From assembly GCF_000966975.1 (NCBI RefSeq), contig NZ_JZWV01000067.1:1-5285 (forward strand): 5,285 nucleotides of DNA, read 5' to 3'. The DNA is from Streptomyces katrae (lineage in GTDB: Bacteria; Actinomycetota; Actinomycetes; Streptomycetales; Streptomycetaceae). The notes below the pieces were generated by a model, which saw only the letters and a list, made by a program, of their open reading frames with translations, was not told the DNA's origin and searched no databases. A program made the position numbers and the translations under genes. Positions 4,299 to 5,285 of this stretch are shown here, one piece after another; position 1 is the stretch's first letter, and the number at the start of each line of letters is the position of its first letter.

Positions 4299-5264
4299 TC
4301 ACACAATCACACGCAGTGCACGGCGAACGCCTGTGAACCGAACGCTGGTGCGCACTCCGAGGTGATCGCCGTCCATCTGGAAAGGGAGGGGAACCTTCGA
4401 ATGCAAGGTGAAGTCGGTCAGATCGTGCAGAGACACGGCATGCTTGCCGCGCGGACCGCGCTCAGGAGTCGAGGTCAGGAGCTGTGTCGCGTACCGCGCG
4501 ACCGCCGGAGTTGACAAACGGTCCAGCGCCAATACGTCAAGCGCGGTGTCGAACGAGGCCTCCGGAGAGGCGTACAGCGGGCGATTTCCCAGGTACGTCC
4601 ACGGCGAGGTGTTGCAGACTATCGACAGCACCAGATCCGTCACCGGATCCGCGCCCGGCTGTTCCAGCGTGATCGTCCCGTGCCGGCGGTTGGGTTCCTC
4701 CCAGAACTGCCGCATCAGCTGTCGTACATACAGAGCGTGCGTCGAACGCTTGCCGCGCTCCCGCTGCTGTTCGACCCGCCCCACCACGCCCGCGTCGAAG
4801 CCGAAGCCCGCGCAGAACGTGAACCAGCGCGACGGGACCCCCTCGTCCTCGGTACCCGGCACCCCCTCGGCCAGCCCCAGCCCCACCGTCCGCTCGCGCC
4901 GCTCCCGCAGCGCGTCCAGCAGGGCACCGGTCGCCTCGACCGAATCGTTCGGCAGCCCGAGCGCCCGGGCGAAGACGTTCGTGGAACCCCCGGGCACCAC
5001 CGCGAGCCGCGGCAGCCGCTCCGGATCCGGGCCGTCGTGCAGCAGCCCGTTCACCACCTCGTTGACGGTGCCGTCACCGCCCAGCGCCACCACGAGGTCC
5101 AGCCCCTCGTGCGCGGCCTTGCGCCCCAGGTCCCGGGCGTGACCCCGGTACTCGGTGGTCACCGCCTCCAGCTTCATCTCGCTGGCCAGGGCGTGCGTCA
5201 GGACGTCGCGCGTGCGCGCACTGGTGGTCGTCGCTGCTGGGTTGGCCACGAGAAGTGCACGCAT
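4299..5264 (-). CDS. Diacylglycerol kinase / YegS-family lipid kinase
   Basis: This is a 321-residue protein of the DAGK catalytic family. It starts MRALLVANPAATTTSARTRD, the usual first strand with the NPxA motif. The ATP-binding motif GGDGTVNEVVNG is at 62-73 and the second conserved motif PGGSTNVFARALG at 91-103. A C-terminal beta domain ends with PFQMDGD, the family's characteristic late acidic motif. Such enzymes phosphorylate diacylglycerol or related lipids using ATP at the inner membrane face, without membrane spans. The lipid substrate cannot be assigned. ATG 5264 is chosen because homologous sequence begins there. It has no ribosome site, but TAGTCT (5271-5276 complement) ends 7 nt upstream, suggesting a leaderless transcript. 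An in-frame GTG at 5282 would add six residues. The gene lies upstream of wblE on the same strand but 320 bp away, so it is probably a separate unit. Confidence 0.93.
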   Translation of the reverse strand: MRALLVANPAATTTSARTRDVLTHALASEMKLEAVTTEYRGHARDLGRKAAHEGLDLVVALGGDGTVNEVVNGLLHDGPDPERLPRLAVVPGGSTNVFARALGLPNDSVEATGALLDALRERRERTVGLGLAEGVPGTEDEGVPSRWFTFCAGFGFDAGVVGRVEQQRERGKRSTHALYVRQLMRQFWEEPNRRHGTITLEQPGADPVTDLVLSIVCNTSPWTYLGNRPLYASPEASFDTALDVLALDRLSTPAVARYATQLLTSTPERGPRGKHAVSLHDLTDFTLHSKVPLPFQMDGDHLGVRTSVRFTGVRRALRVIV

Positions 5265-5270
5265 GGTCGC

Positions 5271-5276
5271 CAGACT
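5271..5276 (-). promoter_or_regulatory. Putative -10 of the leaderless lipid kinase gene
   Basis: On the minus strand TAGTCT fits TANNNT and ends 7 nt before the ATG at 5264, placing the start of transcription at the start codon. The -35 would fall outside the window, so this is only suggestive. Confidence 0.35.
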
Positions 5277-5285
5277 ACCCACCCT

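Overview
The window reads as a high-GC actinomycete chromosome, almost certainly Streptomyces or a close relative. The GC bias at third codon positions is strong. The WblE, PdtaS-type kinase and NagB sequences are of streptomycete type, and DasR-type (dre) operators are present. There is no mobile element, CRISPR array, tRNA or rRNA.

Layout. Positions 1-184 (minus) hold the N-terminal part of nagB, glucosamine-6-phosphate deaminase, running off the left edge, with a dre-type operator 36-47 nt upstream of its GTG. Positions 321-1082 (minus) encode a short-chain dehydrogenase/reductase whose catalytic Tyr is replaced by Thr. It ends in a strong hairpin (282-318) lying between it and nagB. Positions 1168-1761 (plus) encode a TetR-family repressor divergent from the SDR. 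The 85-bp gap between them carries two copies of a TAGYGNNCGCTA-like palindrome, so this is a self-contained regulator/target cassette. A long hairpin (1798-1845) closes tetR.

Positions 1762-2123 are non-coding and contain a second dre-like site, 17/19 identical to the nagB one, upstream of a cytosolic PdtaS-type histidine kinase (2124-3602, plus). A perfect 14-bp bidirectional terminator (3621-3657) separates the kinase from convergent wblE (3721-3978, minus), the orthologue of mycobacterial WhiB1. The 320-bp wblE leader has an A-tract, an inverted repeat and a near-consensus CRP-type site. Positions 4299-5264 (minus) encode a YegS/diacylglycerol-kinase-family lipid kinase.

How it fits together. 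nagB, pdtaS, wblE and the lipid kinase look like conserved core genes: amino-sugar catabolism, a nutrient or second-messenger-responsive sensor kinase, an Fe-S/NO-responsive WhiB-like protein and lipid phosphorylation. The SDR-TetR pair looks like an accessory insertion between nagB and pdtaS. I see no clearly new multi-gene system. The interest lies in regulatory sites (paired dre sites, CRP site at wblE, twin TetR operators, apparent leaderless starts) and in the degenerate SDR active site.
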